A DNA stretch of 64,000 nucleotides from Loktanella sp. DSM 29012 (GCF_900110705.1 NZ_FOEJ01000001.1:193501-257500); one strand, 5' to 3'; shown: positions 1 through 9,772, numbered from the stretch's first letter. The notes: a model not told the origin generated them from the sequence alone. A program made the numbers and translations.

Positions 1-807
1 ACCGCAGATCAGCAGATCCGGCGCGCCAGGTCCCCAGTCCTGCCAGATATCCAACAGCAGTGCATGGTTCTTGCGGGGTTCGATCGTGCCGACAACCATG
101 AAATAGGGACGTACCGGCGACAGACGATAGGGGATTTCCTCGGGCGCGGGGCTGGGCGGTGTCACACCCAACGGGGCCACAACCACATCCAGCTGACCGG
201 CACGCGGTCCGGCATGGCGGCGCAGGTCATTCGCCGCAGCCTGTGTCGTGCAGATCAACTGATCGGCGTGGTTCAACGCAGCTGTCAGCATCTTGCGAAA
301 CCGCGGAACAGACTTGGGGCGCTGCATGTCGGGATGATCCAGCGGGATCGTATCGTGGATCAAGACGGTGACACGCGATCCATCGTGGTTCGAGAGTGTG
401 CGCAACAGCTGCGCGGTCAGATTGCTGTGACCCACGTTGTAATAGGATAATCCGCTTCCCAGCCGGTCGAGCATGCGGCCCAGCCGATGCGGCCTGCACC
501 GGTCCACCGCCCGCCAGCGCACAAAGGACTGACCACGACGCGCGGCAGGCGTCAGATTGCCGTTCAGGCGCGACAGGATGTCAGGCAGATCGAACGATCC
601 GGTCCGGCAGGCTGTGGCAAAGGCCGTCAGCCCCTTGCGATCCAGCAAGGCCAATCCCAGCGCCGTTCTGGCCAGCCCGTAGACAGGCGTCTGTGTGTCC
701 GCGAGGAATGCGTCCACATAGGCCAATTCGACGCGATCCACGCCTGTCGGGGTCAAACCAGCCCTGGACACAAGACGAGAGATGTCCAGCAGGCGGGTTC
801 GGGTCAT
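1..807 (-). CDS. Glycosyltransferase family 4 (group 1), partial, C-terminus beyond left edge
   Basis: The minus-strand frame is open from an ATG at 807 to base 1, giving 269 residues with no stop, so the C-terminal half lies outside the window. Near residue 149 the motif LIHDTIPLDHP and near residue 238 VVGTIEPRKNHALLL are typical of GT4 retaining glycosyltransferases (the second is the start of the donor-binding Rossmann domain). The N-terminus (TPTGVDRVELAY) resembles polysaccharide-assembly members of the family. The ATG lies one base after the galU stop, so the two are probably co-transcribed and translationally coupled. A role in capsule, exopolysaccharide or O-antigen assembly is inferred; the donor sugar and linkage cannot be read from the sequence. 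Confidence 0.88.
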   Translation of the reverse strand, partial: MTRTRLLDISRLVSRAGLTPTGVDRVELAYVDAFLADTQTPVYGLARTALGLALLDRKGLTAFATACRTGSFDLPDILSRLNGNLTPAARRGQSFVRWRAVDRCRPHRLGRMLDRLGSGLSYYNVGHSNLTAQLLRTLSNHDGSRVTVLIHDTIPLDHPDMQRPKSVPRFRKMLTAALNHADQLICTTQAAANDLRRHAGPRAGQLDVVVAPLGVTPPSPAPEEIPYRLSPVRPYFMVVGTIEPRKNHALLLDIWQDWGPGAPDLLICG

Positions 808-808
808 G

Positions 809-1702
809 TCAGGAATCGGCAACAACGCGTTTGAGATAGGCACGGAAATCATCGCCCAGCTCTGCATTCGCGAGAGCAAAGGCGACGGTCGCCTCCAGAT
901 AGCCGGCCTTGGATCCGCAATCGTAACGTCGTCCCTCGAACCGGTAACCAAAGACGTCACGGTTCTGGGTGATCTCGGCGGCGATTGCGTCGGTCAATTG
1001 CACCTCGTTGCCGGACCCGCGTCCGATGTCGTTCAGGTTCGACATGACATCGGGTGTCAGGATGTAGCGGCCGATCACCGCCAGGTTCGACGGTGCGGTG
1101 CCTGCCGCGGGTTTTTCGACCATACCCTTGGCACGGACCAGACGGTCATCCTGGGTCACGGCCTTGTCGTCCACGTCCAGAACACCATAGGATTTCGTCT
1201 GCTCGGGGGCGACCTCCATCGTGGCGACCATCGACCCGCCGCATTCGTTGTAGGCCTCGACCATCTGCGCAAGGCAGGATTTGTCGCCGGCGATCACGTC
1301 ATCCGGCAACATCACGGCAAAGGGTTCGTTCCCGATCAGGCGTCGTGCACACCAGACGGCGTGGCCCAGTCCCATCGCCTTGTGCTGGCGGATATAGGCG
1401 ATGGCACCGCTTTCCATGTTGGTGGATTTCAGTGTTTCCAGCAGCTCCAGCTTGCCGTCCTTGCGCAGGCGGTTTTCAAGCTCTGGCGCGTTGTCAAAAT
1501 AATCCTCAAGCGCGTTCTTGCCGCGCGCGGTGACGAAAATGAATTCCTTGATTCCCGCCTCGCGTGCCTCGTCGATGGCGTATTGCACCAGCGGGCGGTC
1601 AACCAGCGTCATGATTTCCTTGGGCACGGCCTTTGTAGCCGGCAGAAATCGCGTTCCCATGCCAGCTACGGGAAAGATCGCTTTGGTTACTTTTTTGCGC
1701 AT
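809..1702 (-). CDS. galU: UTP--glucose-1-phosphate uridylyltransferase
   Basis: This 297-residue protein makes UDP-glucose from UTP and glucose-1-phosphate, supplying glucosyl and galactosyl donors for cell-surface polysaccharides. The N-terminal signature is complete: PVAGMGTRFLPATKAVPKEI near residue 13 (nucleotide-binding loop), then DRPLVQYAIDEA. The later block VMLPDDVI near residue 134 carries the metal-binding aspartates. Length is normal for the family. It lies upstream of, and one base from, the GT4 glycosyltransferase, and 79 bases downstream of a GT2 glycosyltransferase, which fits a polysaccharide cluster. Cytoplasmic; no signal peptide. Confidence 0.97.
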   Translation of the reverse strand: MRKKVTKAIFPVAGMGTRFLPATKAVPKEIMTLVDRPLVQYAIDEAREAGIKEFIFVTARGKNALEDYFDNAPELENRLRKDGKLELLETLKSTNMESGAIAYIRQHKAMGLGHAVWCARRLIGNEPFAVMLPDDVIAGDKSCLAQMVEAYNECGGSMVATMEVAPEQTKSYGVLDVDDKAVTQDDRLVRAKGMVEKPAAGTAPSNLAVIGRYILTPDVMSNLNDIGRGSGNEVQLTDAIAAEITQNRDVFGYRFEGRRYDCGSKAGYLEATVAFALANAELGDDFRAYLKRVVADS

Positions 1703-1781
1703 TTGGGCCTCGGAAATGAATATTCTGGCAAGTCAGGATAGCGTCTAGGCCAGAGAAGCAATAAATCCAAGACAAGTTGTT

Positions 1782-3017
1782 TTAATTTACATTCGACTTT
1801 TGCACCTGCGGCACACGCAGATCATGGACGCGCTGCGCCTCGCGCAGGGAACGCGCACGGGCCGTCACGAACGTCAGGATCGGCGCATCCCTGTCTGATC
1901 GGCCGAACTGCCCGCCGGATTGTTCCCAAACGCCTGCGTCAGTGAACCGGACCCGATGAAACAAGCCCGAAAACGAAAACAGATACAGCGTCACGACGGC
2001 CCCGCCGCTGACCCGCGCGCGCGCCTCATCCCGCAAGCGTGACGCCTGCCAGAACCGTCCCGACATGACATCGTGCGGCCGCACCTTCGTGGGAAAACGC
2101 AAACGAACCCGGGGGTCCTCGACAAGCGTGATCTGCCCCAACGGGCGGGTCATGCCAGCTGCCCAACCCGCGTCAAAGGTCGCGAGGATTCGGCGCACAT
2201 CCCCCGGCATCATGTGCCCGGCAACCATATGGCCCAAGAGGCTTCTGCGTTGTTCGGCACGGTGCAGAACGCGGGACGGGTTGCGGGTTGGACCGTGTTT
2301 GCGCAGGAACACCGCAAGGCTGGCACCGATCTGGAACAGATTGCGCGGCACACGCCCGGCCGTGCGGCGCGGGCTGGCAGCATAGCCGTGATGCACCTGC
2401 GCCAGCGGCACCAACGCCGTGACCGCGCCGCGTGCAGCCAGTCGCAGGTTCACGTCCGTTTCATCCAGATAGAATTCAAAGGCAGGGTCGAAACCGCCGA
2501 TCGTCATCAACGCATCGCGGCGCACGGCCATGTTCGTTCCTTCGGTCTTGGCCGCACGACCCACAGACCCCTGCACCAGAACCGGACGGTCGCCCTTGAC
2601 CGGCAGCGGCACAGCCTGCCCGTCACCGAACACCATCCGCCCGCGCCACTGGAAACTGATCCCGTTGCGACCGCGCACGAAACCTCCGGCAACCGTGACG
2701 CTGCCGTCCTGCAACGGGGCCAGCAGATGCGACAGCCAACGCGGTTCGGGCACGGCGTCATCGTCGATGAATGCAATCAGATCACCCGTTGCCTGTGCCA
2801 CGCCTGCATTGCGCGCAGCCGAGATGTTGGGCGTATCGAATCGTACCAGTCGGATCACATCAGCCAGACCCGACGACATCACCGCAGGCGCAGAGGTCGC
2901 ATCGGCAACCACGATCACCTCGACGTCCGGGTAGTCGATTTGCGCCAGACCCGTCAGGCAGCGCCGCAGCGCGTCGGGTCGGCCGTGGCTGACAACGACG
3001 ACACTGACAGGCAGCAT
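1782..3017 (-). CDS. Glycosyltransferase family 2
   Basis: I chose the ATG at 3017 (MLPVSVVVVSHGRPDALRR), one base after the kdsB stop; a longer frame to 3065 would run into kdsB and precedes the conserved start of the fold. The product has 411 residues. Residues 1-120 form a GT-A fold: VSVVVVSHGR, then DLIAFIDDDAVPEP with the metal-binding DxD-type motif near residue 85. FYLDETDVNLRLAARG near residue 188 carries the ED-type catalytic region of inverting GT2 enzymes. The remaining 180 residues are not recognised. Context (galU, kdsB, GT4) points to LPS or capsule synthesis. Donor and acceptor are unknown. Confidence 0.9.
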   Translation of the reverse strand: MLPVSVVVVSHGRPDALRRCLTGLAQIDYPDVEVIVVADATSAPAVMSSGLADVIRLVRFDTPNISAARNAGVAQATGDLIAFIDDDAVPEPRWLSHLLAPLQDGSVTVAGGFVRGRNGISFQWRGRMVFGDGQAVPLPVKGDRPVLVQGSVGRAAKTEGTNMAVRRDALMTIGGFDPAFEFYLDETDVNLRLAARGAVTALVPLAQVHHGYAASPRRTAGRVPRNLFQIGASLAVFLRKHGPTRNPSRVLHRAEQRRSLLGHMVAGHMMPGDVRRILATFDAGWAAGMTRPLGQITLVEDPRVRLRFPTKVRPHDVMSGRFWQASRLRDEARARVSGGAVVTLYLFSFSGLFHRVRFTDAGVWEQSGGQFGRSDRDAPILTFVTARARSLREAQRVHDLRVPQVQKSNVN

Positions 3018-3018
3018 G

Positions 3019-3816
3019 TTAGTCCAGTCCCATCTTGGCCAGCATCGCCTCGATCCGGGGAACATCCTCTGGGTTGTTCAGCTCCCAAAACTCGCGCCCC
3101 TTGGCCGCGACCTTGACGCAGAGCACGCGCTGCGCCTGTTCCAGGAACCGCAGTTGCTCTAACCCTTCGAGGGTTTCCAACGGACCAGTGGGCCAGGTCA
3201 TGTAGGCCCGTAGCGCATCGGGGCGGTAGGCATAGACGCCCACGTGATGCCAGACGGGCGTCATGGCATCGTCAGCGTAGGTTTCACCCCGATAGGGGAT
3301 GACTTCCTTGGAAAAATAAAGCGCGTTCATCGCCGCGCCGAATACGGCCGTCGTCCCGCCAACGCGGCCCGCCTGACGGTCCTCGAGGAACCCGCGCAGC
3401 GCGGACCCTTCAGTTTGCAGGACAGGCGTGGCGACCATCGCGTCTGGGTTTGCACGCAGACCAGCGACCAGTTCCTCGACGAACCATGCGGGCGTCAGCG
3501 GCGCGTCGCCTTGCAGGTTCACGACGATTTCGGGGTTGCCCAGCGCGTCGAGTGCCGCGGCACAGCGCTCGGTGCCGTTGGCGCAGGACACGGGTGTCAT
3601 CACGACCTCTGCGCCGAAGGCCTGAGCCGCGTCGCGGATGCGGTCATCATCGGTGGCGACCACCACGCGGTCCACGCCCGTGACCGTCATCGCGGCATCC
3701 CAGCTGCGACGGATCAGGCTGCGCGCAGTCCCATTGGCACCGCGCAGATCCACCAGCGGCTTGCCCGGATAACGGGTCGAGGCGTAGCGGGCGGGAATGA
3801 CGATGACGACGCTCAT
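3019..3816 (-). CDS. kdsB: 3-deoxy-manno-octulosonate cytidylyltransferase (CMP-Kdo synthetase)
   Basis: The 265-residue protein activates Kdo with CTP to CMP-Kdo, needed for lipid A-core or for Kdo-containing capsules. Recognised from IPARYASTRYPGKPLVDL at the N-terminus (CTP-binding loop), VVVATDDDRI near residue 51, NLQGDAPLTP near residue 100 (metal-binding aspartate; the usual form is NxQGDEP, here with alanine in place of glutamate), and HVGVYAYRPDALRAY near residue 191. The ATG at 3816 overlaps the cysQ stop in ATGA. The E-to-A change in NLQGDAP is a small departure from the common form of the motif. Cytoplasmic. Confidence 0.95.
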   Translation of the reverse strand: MSVVIVIPARYASTRYPGKPLVDLRGANGTARSLIRRSWDAAMTVTGVDRVVVATDDDRIRDAAQAFGAEVVMTPVSCANGTERCAAALDALGNPEIVVNLQGDAPLTPAWFVEELVAGLRANPDAMVATPVLQTEGSALRGFLEDRQAGRVGGTTAVFGAAMNALYFSKEVIPYRGETYADDAMTPVWHHVGVYAYRPDALRAYMTWPTGPLETLEGLEQLRFLEQAQRVLCVKVAAKGREFWELNNPEDVPRIEAMLAKMGLD

Positions 3817-4610
3817 GATGTCAGCAAGTCCACATCGGGCGAATAGGCGATAAAGAACGGGTTGGCGAAACCGTCCTTGCCGTATTGCAGCGGCTGGTGG
3901 TTATCAAACCGGACGACACGACCACCCGCACCGTTCAGCACCGCATGACCGGCAGCGGTATCCCATTCCATCGTACGACCCAGACGGGGATAGAGATCCG
4001 CCTCTCCGGTGGCGATCAGGCAGAATTTCAGCGAGGAGCCCGCAGATTTCATGTCCTTGACCATGTACAGGTCGATGTAGTCGTCCGTCGCCTGATCACG
4101 GTGCGATTTCGATGCCACCACCAGCAGCGCATTGTTGTCGGGACGCGACACGCTGATGGCCTCGACCTCGCCCACGGTGTCCTTGTCGAATGGTCCCAGT
4201 TCCTCGACCGTGGTGCCGTCGGCCTGCGTATAGAACATGCGGCCCTTGGCCGGGGCATAGACGACGCCCCGGATCGGCGCGCCATCGACCACATAGGCGA
4301 TGTTCACGGTGAAATCGCCACGGCGTTTGATGAATTCCTTGGTGCCGTCCAGCGGATCGACGATCAGGAACGTGCTGGCCGTTTCGCCGTGCGTCTTTGA
4401 CTGTTCCTCGGTGACCAGCGCCACATCGGGAAAGGCCGCGCGCAGGCCCGCGCTGATGATTGCGTCTGCCGCCTCGTCCGCCGCCGTCACAGGGCTGTCG
4501 TCGGATTTGGAACGGACCTCGAAATCGGGGCTGTCATAGATTTCCATGATGCGGTCACCCGCCTCGAGCGAGAGGCGACGCATCACGGCGGTCAGCTTTT
4601 CAAAATCCAT
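3813..4610 (-). CDS. cysQ: 3'(2'),5'-bisphosphate nucleotidase (CysQ, inositol monophosphatase superfamily)
   Basis: The product hydrolyses PAP (the by-product of sulfate activation) to AMP, and belongs to the lithium-sensitive phosphatase superfamily. Motifs seen: VTEEQ near residue 66, the metal-binding DPLDGTKEFIKRRGDF near residue 83, and EWDTAAGHAVL near residue 215. Two close ATGs exist (4616 and 4610); the purine-rich GAAGAAAG lies only one base from the first but seven bases from the second, so I chose 4610 (265 residues). First gene of the minus-strand polysaccharide run, overlapping kdsB by four bases. Its placement with polysaccharide genes may reflect sulfated sugars, but that is speculation. 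Confidence 0.93.
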   Translation of the reverse strand: MDFEKLTAVMRRLSLEAGDRIMEIYDSPDFEVRSKSDDSPVTAADEAADAIISAGLRAAFPDVALVTEEQSKTHGETASTFLIVDPLDGTKEFIKRRGDFTVNIAYVVDGAPIRGVVYAPAKGRMFYTQADGTTVEELGPFDKDTVGEVEAISVSRPDNNALLVVASKSHRDQATDDYIDLYMVKDMKSAGSSLKFCLIATGEADLYPRLGRTMEWDTAAGHAVLNGAGGRVVRFDNHQPLQYGKDGFANPFFIAYSPDVDLLTS

Positions 4611-4734
4611 GGTCATACTTTCTTCGCAATCCTGGGCCACACGTTGAATTGATTGATGAACAATGCTGCGGCCCTTATGCTGTGGCGGCAGACGGACGGC
4701 AAGAATTTCGTCAACAGACCCGCAAGGCAGTGAA

Positions 4735-5556
4735 ATGTTTCAACCCGATCTTCGCAGAACACGGACGCGCACCGTCTTTGGCATGATGGAATTGATTTAT
4801 CACAGTGCCGTCCGCGACATCCGCAAGAGCCATCGCAACGCGCTGATGGGTCTGGTTCTGAACATTTTCCAGACGGTGCTATTCGTTCTCAGTTTCTACG
4901 CGATGTTCATGCTGCTGGGGATGCGCGGTGCCGCGGTGCGTGGTGATTTCCTGCTGTACATCATGTCGGGTATTTTCCTGTACATGAGCCATACCAAGGC
5001 GATGAACGCCATCGTCCAGTCCGAAGGCCCGGCCAGCGCGATGATGCAACACGCGCCGATGAACACGGTGATCGCGATCTGCGCATCGGCCCTGTCGGCG
5101 CTGTATCTTCAAATCCTGTCGATCCTTGTGGTGCTGTTTTTCTACCACGTCCTGTTCACGCCCGTATATATCGACCAGCCTATCGGCGCGCTGGGCATGG
5201 TGATTCTGGCGTGGTTTTCAGGCTGCGCCGTGGGCACGATTTTCCTCGCGATCAAACCCTGGATGCCGGAATTCGCGAAAATCGGCAGTTCGATCTACGG
5301 GCGGGTGAACATGATCGCCAGCGGCAAGATGTTTCTGGCCAACGCCCTGCCTGCGTCGATGCTGGTGATGTTCGACTGGAACCCGCTGTTTCACTGCATC
5401 GACCAGATGCGCGGCTTCGTGTTCGAGAACTATCACCCCTATAATTCCAACGTCAGCTACCCGGTCAAGGTTGCGATCGTCCTGCTGGTGCTGGGCCTGC
5501 TGGGCGAATTCTATACGCGGCGTCAGGCCTCTGCATCGTGGAACGCGGCACGCTGA
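4735..5556 (+). CDS. ABC-2 type polysaccharide export permease (KpsM-like)
   Basis: 273 residues with about six hydrophobic segments spread from residue 38 to the end. The C-terminal block NPLFHCIDQMRGFVFENYHP is characteristic of ABC-2 permeases that export capsule or O-antigen polysaccharide (KpsM/Wzm/RkpT). I chose the ATG at 4735, preceded by a weak AGGCAG, over an upstream in-frame start lacking family similarity. It is transcribed away from the polysaccharide genes at 1-4610. A matching ATPase (KpsT/Wzt) should exist but none is in the window; dnaK follows directly. Transported polymer unknown. Confidence 0.88.
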   Translation: MFQPDLRRTRTRTVFGMMELIYHSAVRDIRKSHRNALMGLVLNIFQTVLFVLSFYAMFMLLGMRGAAVRGDFLLYIMSGIFLYMSHTKAMNAIVQSEGPASAMMQHAPMNTVIAICASALSALYLQILSILVVLFFYHVLFTPVYIDQPIGALGMVILAWFSGCAVGTIFLAIKPWMPEFAKIGSSIYGRVNMIASGKMFLANALPASMLVMFDWNPLFHCIDQMRGFVFENYHPYNSNVSYPVKVAIVLLVLGLLGEFYTRRQASASWNAAR

Positions 5557-5617
5557 TTGCTGACGCACCGGCAAGACGGCCACGCAAAAATTCTAGGCAA
5601 TTGGTGCGACACCCCCG

Positions 5618-5646
5618 GTTGCAGGCCCCCGAACCCCCTCCTATAT
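5618..5646 (+). promoter_or_regulatory. Candidate RpoH (sigma-32) promoter of dnaK
   Basis: GTTG at 5618-5621, an 18-base spacer, and CCTATAT at 5640-5646. The alphaproteobacterial RpoH consensus is CTTG, 17-18 bases, CYTATNT: the -10 matches 7 of 7 and the -35 three of four. It lies about 110 bases upstream of the dnaK start, in a 200-base gap between the permease and dnaK. No CIRCE element (TTAGCACTC inverted repeat) is present there. Confidence 0.6.
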
Positions 5647-5756
5647 ACGGCCAGTCGGTGTGACAGGCTCTGCCTCGCACCTGAAATCAAATCGGGCGCA
5701 GGTGCCGCAATGGGTCTGCGCCTCTCAAACCGCCTGATGTTAAAGGGATTTGAACC

Positions 5757-7664
5757 ATGGCCAAAGTGATCGGTATCGACCTCGGTACGACCAACTCCTG
5801 CATTGCCATCATGGATGGCAGCAAACCACGCGTGATCGAAAACAGCGAAGGTGCCCGCACCACGCCGTCGATCGTCGCGTTCACGGATGACGAACGCCTT
5901 GTGGGCCAGCCGGCGAAACGCCAGGCCGTCACCAACCCCGAAAACACGATTTTCGCCGTCAAGCGTCTGATCGGTCGTCGGTTCGACGATCAGGATCTGG
6001 CCAAGGACAAGAAGAACATGCCGTTCGACGTGGTCGACGGCGGCAATGGCGACGCATGGGTATCCGCCAAGGGCGAGAAATATTCCCCGTCGCAGATTTC
6101 CGCATTCATCCTGGGCAAGATGAAAGAAACCGCCGAGAGCTATCTGGGCGAAGAAGTCACGCAGGCCGTCATCACGGTGCCCGCCTATTTCAACGACGCC
6201 CAACGTCAGGCGACCAAGGACGCAGGCAAGATTGCCGGTCTGGAAGTGTTGCGCATCATCAACGAGCCGACCGCCGCCGCACTGGCCTATGGTCTGGACA
6301 AAAAAGACACCAAGACGATCGCCGTCTATGACCTGGGTGGCGGTACGTTCGACGTGACCATCCTGGAAATCGACGACGGCCTGTTCGAAGTGAAATCCAC
6401 CAACGGCGACACGTTCCTGGGTGGTGAAGATTTCGACATGCGGATCGTCAACTACCTCGCTGACGAGTTCAAGAAAGAGCATTCCGTCGATCTGACCAAA
6501 GACAAGATGGCGCTTCAGCGTCTGAAGGAAGCTGCTGAAAAGGCCAAGATCGAGCTGTCCAGCTCTTCTTCGACCGAAATCAACCAGCCCTTCATCTCGA
6601 TGGGCTCCAACGGCCAGCCGCTGCACATGGTCATGAAGCTGACCCGCGCCAAGCTGGAAAGCCTGGTGTCCGACCTGATCAAGAATTCGATCAAACCGTG
6701 CAAGGACGCGCTGAAGGATGCCGGCCTGTCCGTCGGTGACATCGACGAGGTCGTCCTCGTCGGCGGCATGACCCGCATGCCCAAGGTTAAGGAAGAAGTC
6801 GCCAAGTTCTTTGGCAAAGAGGCGCATCAGGGCGTGAACCCCGATGAGGTCGTTGCCATGGGTGCCGCCATTCAGGCCGGCGTGCTGCAAGGCGACGTCA
6901 AGGACGTGGTCCTGCTGGACGTGACCCCGCTGTCGCTGGGCATCGAAACGCTGGGCGGTGTGTTCACCCGCCTGATCGACCGCAACACGACGATCCCGAC
7001 GAAAAAGTCGCAGACGTTCTCGACCGCCGAGGACAACCAGAACGCCGTGACCCTGCGTGTTTTCCAGGGTGAGCGCGAGATGGCGGCCGACAACAAGATG
7101 CTGGGTCAGTTCAATCTCGAAGGTATCCCGCCCGCACCGCGCGGCATGCCCCAGATCGAAGTCACCTTTGACATCGACGCCAACGGCATCGTGTCCGTGG
7201 GTGCCAAGGACAAGGGCACCGGCAAGGAACAGACGATCACCATTCAGGCGTCCGGCGGTCTGTCCGACGAGGACATCGAGGAAATGGTCAAGGACGCAGA
7301 GGCCAACGCGGACGCCGACAAGGAACGCCGCGAGCTGGTCGAAGCCAAGAACCAGGCAGAGAGCCTGATTCACTCGACCGAAAAGTCGATGGAAGAGCAT
7401 GCGGATAAGGTCGATCCGACCACGATCGAGGCGATCGAGCTGGCCATTGCCGCCCTCAAGGACGATCTGGAAAAGAACGATTCCGCCAAGATCAAGTCCG
7501 GCATCCAGAACGTCACCGAATCCGCGATGAAGCTGGGCGAGGCCATCTACAAGGCCAGCCAGGAGGCCGAGGACGGCGGGTCGGATGAACCAAAGGGGGC
7601 CGATGCGGATGACGACATCCTCGACGCCGACTTTGAAGATCTGGACGACGAAAAGCGCAACTAA
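5757..7664 (+). CDS. dnaK: Molecular chaperone DnaK (Hsp70)
   Basis: 635 residues, the usual length. The N-terminal ATPase domain (1-380) shows [16 protein letters not shown], the phosphate loop [15 protein letters not shown] near residue 193 and [11 protein letters not shown] near 336. The substrate-binding domain begins at the linker [19 protein letters not shown] near 385, followed by the lid. The C-terminus is acidic and ends DDEKRN. It works with DnaJ (next gene) and GrpE (52381-52932) in folding and refolding of cytoplasmic proteins. The start at 5757 is preceded by AAAGGGA. A heat-shock-type promoter lies upstream and a terminator hairpin separates it from dnaJ, which would favour DnaK over DnaJ synthesis. 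Confidence 0.99.
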   Translation: MAKVIGIDLGTTNSCIAIMDGSKPRVIENSEGARTTPSIVAFTDDERLVGQPAKRQAVTNPENTIFAVKRLIGRRFDDQDLAKDKKNMPFDVVDGGNGDAWVSAKGEKYSPSQISAFILGKMKETAESYLGEEVTQAVITVPAYFNDAQRQATKDAGKIAGLEVLRIINEPTAAALAYGLDKKDTKTIAVYDLGGGTFDVTILEIDDGLFEVKSTNGDTFLGGEDFDMRIVNYLADEFKKEHSVDLTKDKMALQRLKEAAEKAKIELSSSSSTEINQPFISMGSNGQPLHMVMKLTRAKLESLVSDLIKNSIKPCKDALKDAGLSVGDIDEVVLVGGMTRMPKVKEEVAKFFGKEAHQGVNPDEVVAMGAAIQAGVLQGDVKDVVLLDVTPLSLGIETLGGVFTRLIDRNTTIPTKKSQTFSTAEDNQNAVTLRVFQGEREMAADNKMLGQFNLEGIPPAPRGMPQIEVTFDIDANGIVSVGAKDKGTGKEQTITIQASGGLSDEDIEEMVKDAEANADADKERRELVEAKNQAESLIHSTEKSMEEHADKVDPTTIEAIELAIAALKDDLEKNDSAKIKSGIQNVTESAMKLGEAIYKASQEAEDGGSDEPKGADADDDILDADFEDLDDEKRN

Positions 7665-7683
7665 GGCATTCGCCTGACGGAAT

Positions 7684-7715
7684 AGACCGGCCCCTTTAAC
7701 CGGGCCGGTCTTTTT
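7684..7715 (+). terminator. Intrinsic terminator between dnaK and dnaJ
   Basis: Perfect 9-bp stem GACCGGCCC (7685-7693) with GGGCCGGTC (7702-7710), an 8-base loop, followed by a run of T at 7711-7715. It lies 20 bases after the dnaK stop and 21 bases before the dnaJ start, so dnaJ is made either by read-through or from a promoter I cannot identify in the short gap. Partial termination is a common way to set the DnaK:DnaJ ratio. Confidence 0.85.
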
Positions 7716-7736
7716 CCATTCCCAGAGGGGAACACA

Positions 7737-8885
7737 ATGGCAAAACGCGATTACTACGAAACTCTCGGGCTGGCGCGTGGCGCAGATGCGGCCGAGATCA
7801 AGAAAGCCTACCGCCAGAAGGCAAAGGAACTGCACCCCGACCGCAATTCCGACAACCCCAAGGCAGAAGAGCAATTCAAGGAAGCCAACGAGGCCTACGA
7901 GGTCCTCAAGGACGCCAACAAGAAAGCGGCCTATGACCGCTATGGTCACGCCGCATTCGAAGGTGGTATGGGCGGCGGTGGCGGCGGACCGCGCGGACCG
8001 CAGGGCCAGGGTGATTTCGCATCCGCCTTTTCGGATGTGTTCGACGACCTGTTCGGCGATTTCATGGGTGGCCAGCGCGGCGGTGGGCGCGCACGCGCGA
8101 CACGCGGGTCGGACCTGCGCTATAACCTGCGGGTCAAGCTGGAAGATGCCTATACCGGCCAGCAAAAGACGATCAACGTGCCAACGGCCGTGCAATGCGG
8201 CAGCTGCAAGGGATCGGGCGCAGAGGATGGGTCCGACCCGGTCACATGCCCCACCTGTTCCGGCATGGGCAAGGTGCGCGCGCAGCAGGGCTTTTTCACA
8301 GTGGAACGGACCTGTCCGACCTGCAACGGCGCAGGCCAGACAGTGAAAAATCCGTGCCGCGTGTGCCACGGCGCAGGACGTGTGGAAAAGGAAAAGTCCC
8401 TGTCGGTGAACATCCCGGCCGGGGTGGAAACGGGCACCCGTATCCGTCTGGCCGGCGAAGGCGAGGCCGGGATGCGCGGCGGACCGGCGGGCGATCTGTA
8501 TATCTTTATCGAGGTCGAGGATCACCAGCTGTTCGAACGGGAATCATCGAACCTGTTCTGCCGCGTGCCCGTCAGCATCGCAGCCGCTGCACTGGGTGGC
8601 GAAATCGAAGTGCCGACAATCGACGGTGGCCGCAGCAGGGTCAAGATTCCCGAAGGGTCGCAATCGGGGCGTCAGATGCGCCTGCGCGGCAAGGGCATGC
8701 CCGCCCTGCGTGGCGGCGGTGCCGGTGACATGTTCATCGAACTGGCGGTTGAGACGCCTGTGAACCTGACCTCGCGGCAGAAGGAAATCCTGCGCGAATT
8801 CGATACACTGTCCAAGGAAAACAACCCGCAAGGGTCCAGTTTTTTCAAGTCAGTCAAAGGGTTCTGGGATTCCATGAAGGGCTGA
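7737..8885 (+). CDS. dnaJ: Molecular chaperone DnaJ (Hsp40)
   Basis: 382 residues, type I DnaJ. The J domain (1-70) contains HPD in [11 protein letters not shown], which stimulates DnaK ATPase activity. A glycine-rich G/F segment follows (about 75-115, [13 protein letters not shown]-like). Then come four CxxCxGxG zinc repeats: [24 protein letters not shown] and CRVCHGAG, between about residues 150 and 220. The C-terminal substrate-binding domains are complete. A ribosome binding site, AGAGGGGAAC, precedes the ATG. Partner of dnaK upstream. Confidence 0.99.
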   Translation: MAKRDYYETLGLARGADAAEIKKAYRQKAKELHPDRNSDNPKAEEQFKEANEAYEVLKDANKKAAYDRYGHAAFEGGMGGGGGGPRGPQGQGDFASAFSDVFDDLFGDFMGGQRGGGRARATRGSDLRYNLRVKLEDAYTGQQKTINVPTAVQCGSCKGSGAEDGSDPVTCPTCSGMGKVRAQQGFFTVERTCPTCNGAGQTVKNPCRVCHGAGRVEKEKSLSVNIPAGVETGTRIRLAGEGEAGMRGGPAGDLYIFIEVEDHQLFERESSNLFCRVPVSIAAAALGGEIEVPTIDGGRSRVKIPEGSQSGRQMRLRGKGMPALRGGGAGDMFIELAVETPVNLTSRQKEILREFDTLSKENNPQGSSFFKSVKGFWDSMKG

Positions 8886-8908
8886 ACGCCCCGTCTGACC
8901 GACCCACA

Positions 8909-8945
8909 ACGGCCCGGACCTGCATGGTTCGGGCCGTTTTTCTTT
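8909..8945 (+). terminator. Intrinsic terminator after dnaJ
   Basis: A 12-bp stem, ACGGCCCGGACC at 8909-8920 against GGTTCGGGCCGT at 8926-8937 (one G-U pair), with a TGCAT loop, runs into a T-rich tail TTTTTCTTT. It sits 24 bases after the dnaJ stop and ends the dnaK-dnaJ transcription unit before radC. Confidence 0.88.
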
Positions 8946-9022
8946 GACGATTATGATGTCATCTCAGGCCGCACCGGATCGCGGTTAACCCTGTCTTCAT
9001 TCATTGGCGTCACTCTGATGGC

Positions 9023-9772
9023 ATGACTGGATTTCAGGATACCCTTCCCATCTTTGGCGACCCGGACGAGGCCGCGTGCCCATCCGGCGGCGCTCGTCAG
9101 CCATCATATCTGCGGGATCATCGGGCGCGGTTGCGCGACAGGTTTCGCACCGGCGGGGCGGCGGCCTTGCCTGACTACGAAATGTTGGAACTGCTGCTGT
9201 TCCGGTCCATCCCCCGGCAGGACGTGAAACCGCTGGCGCGGGCGTTGATCGACCACTTTGGCGACTTGAACGGCGTGCTCTCCGCCACCCCTGACAGGTT
9301 GGGCAGGATCAAGGGTGTGGGCGATGCGGTCATCACGGACCTGAAACTGGTCGAGGCGGCGACCCATCGCATGGCGCGTGGCCGCGTGATGCAACGACAC
9401 GTCGTGTCCAGCTGGGATGCGCTGCTGGACTACTGCCATACGGTCATGTCGCATCGTGATACCGAACAATTCCGCATCCTTTTTCTGGATACCCGCAACA
9501 CGCTGATCGCGGACGAGGCACAGGCCAGTGGCACCATCGACCATGTTCCCGTTTACCCGCGCGAGGTGGTGAAACGCGCGCTGGAACTGAACGCGGCATC
9601 GCTGATCCTGGTGCACAACCATCCCTCGGGCGACCCGACCCCATCCGACGCCGATATCGCCATGACACGGCAGATCGCCGCCGCTGCAGAAACCATGCGT
9701 ATCACAGTGCATGATCATCTGATCATCGGAAAATCACGCGAATTGTCATTCCGCGCAGAGGGTCTTCTTTAG
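9023..9772 (+). CDS. radC: RadC family JAB-domain protein
   Basis: 249 residues. An N-terminal helix-hairpin-helix region (about 30-110, with RIKGVGDAVITDLKL) precedes a JAB/MPN-type metalloprotease-like domain carrying the metal motif HNHPSGDPTPSDAD near residue 200. The family is named after an old DNA-repair phenotype that is now doubted, so the true role is unknown. The ATG at 9023 has no clear ribosome binding site. The stop codon interlocks with that of the convergent gene in the four bases TTAG (9769-9772), leaving no space for a dedicated terminator. Confidence 0.92.
   Translation: MTGFQDTLPIFGDPDEAACPSGGARQPSYLRDHRARLRDRFRTGGAAALPDYEMLELLLFRSIPRQDVKPLARALIDHFGDLNGVLSATPDRLGRIKGVGDAVITDLKLVEAATHRMARGRVMQRHVVSSWDALLDYCHTVMSHRDTEQFRILFLDTRNTLIADEAQASGTIDHVPVYPREVVKRALELNAASLILVHNHPSGDPTPSDADIAMTRQIAAAAETMRITVHDHLIIGKSRELSFRAEGLL

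Noticed and set aside
5523-8525. A 1000-codon open frame on the minus strand across dnaK and dnaJ
   Set aside because: It is antisense to two certain genes, rich in V, G, H, D and L in the way third-position GC bias produces, and matches no domain. Similar long antisense frames occur over secA (12453-14318), infB (18006-19406, 19428-20681) and the ABC genes (37815-39260).
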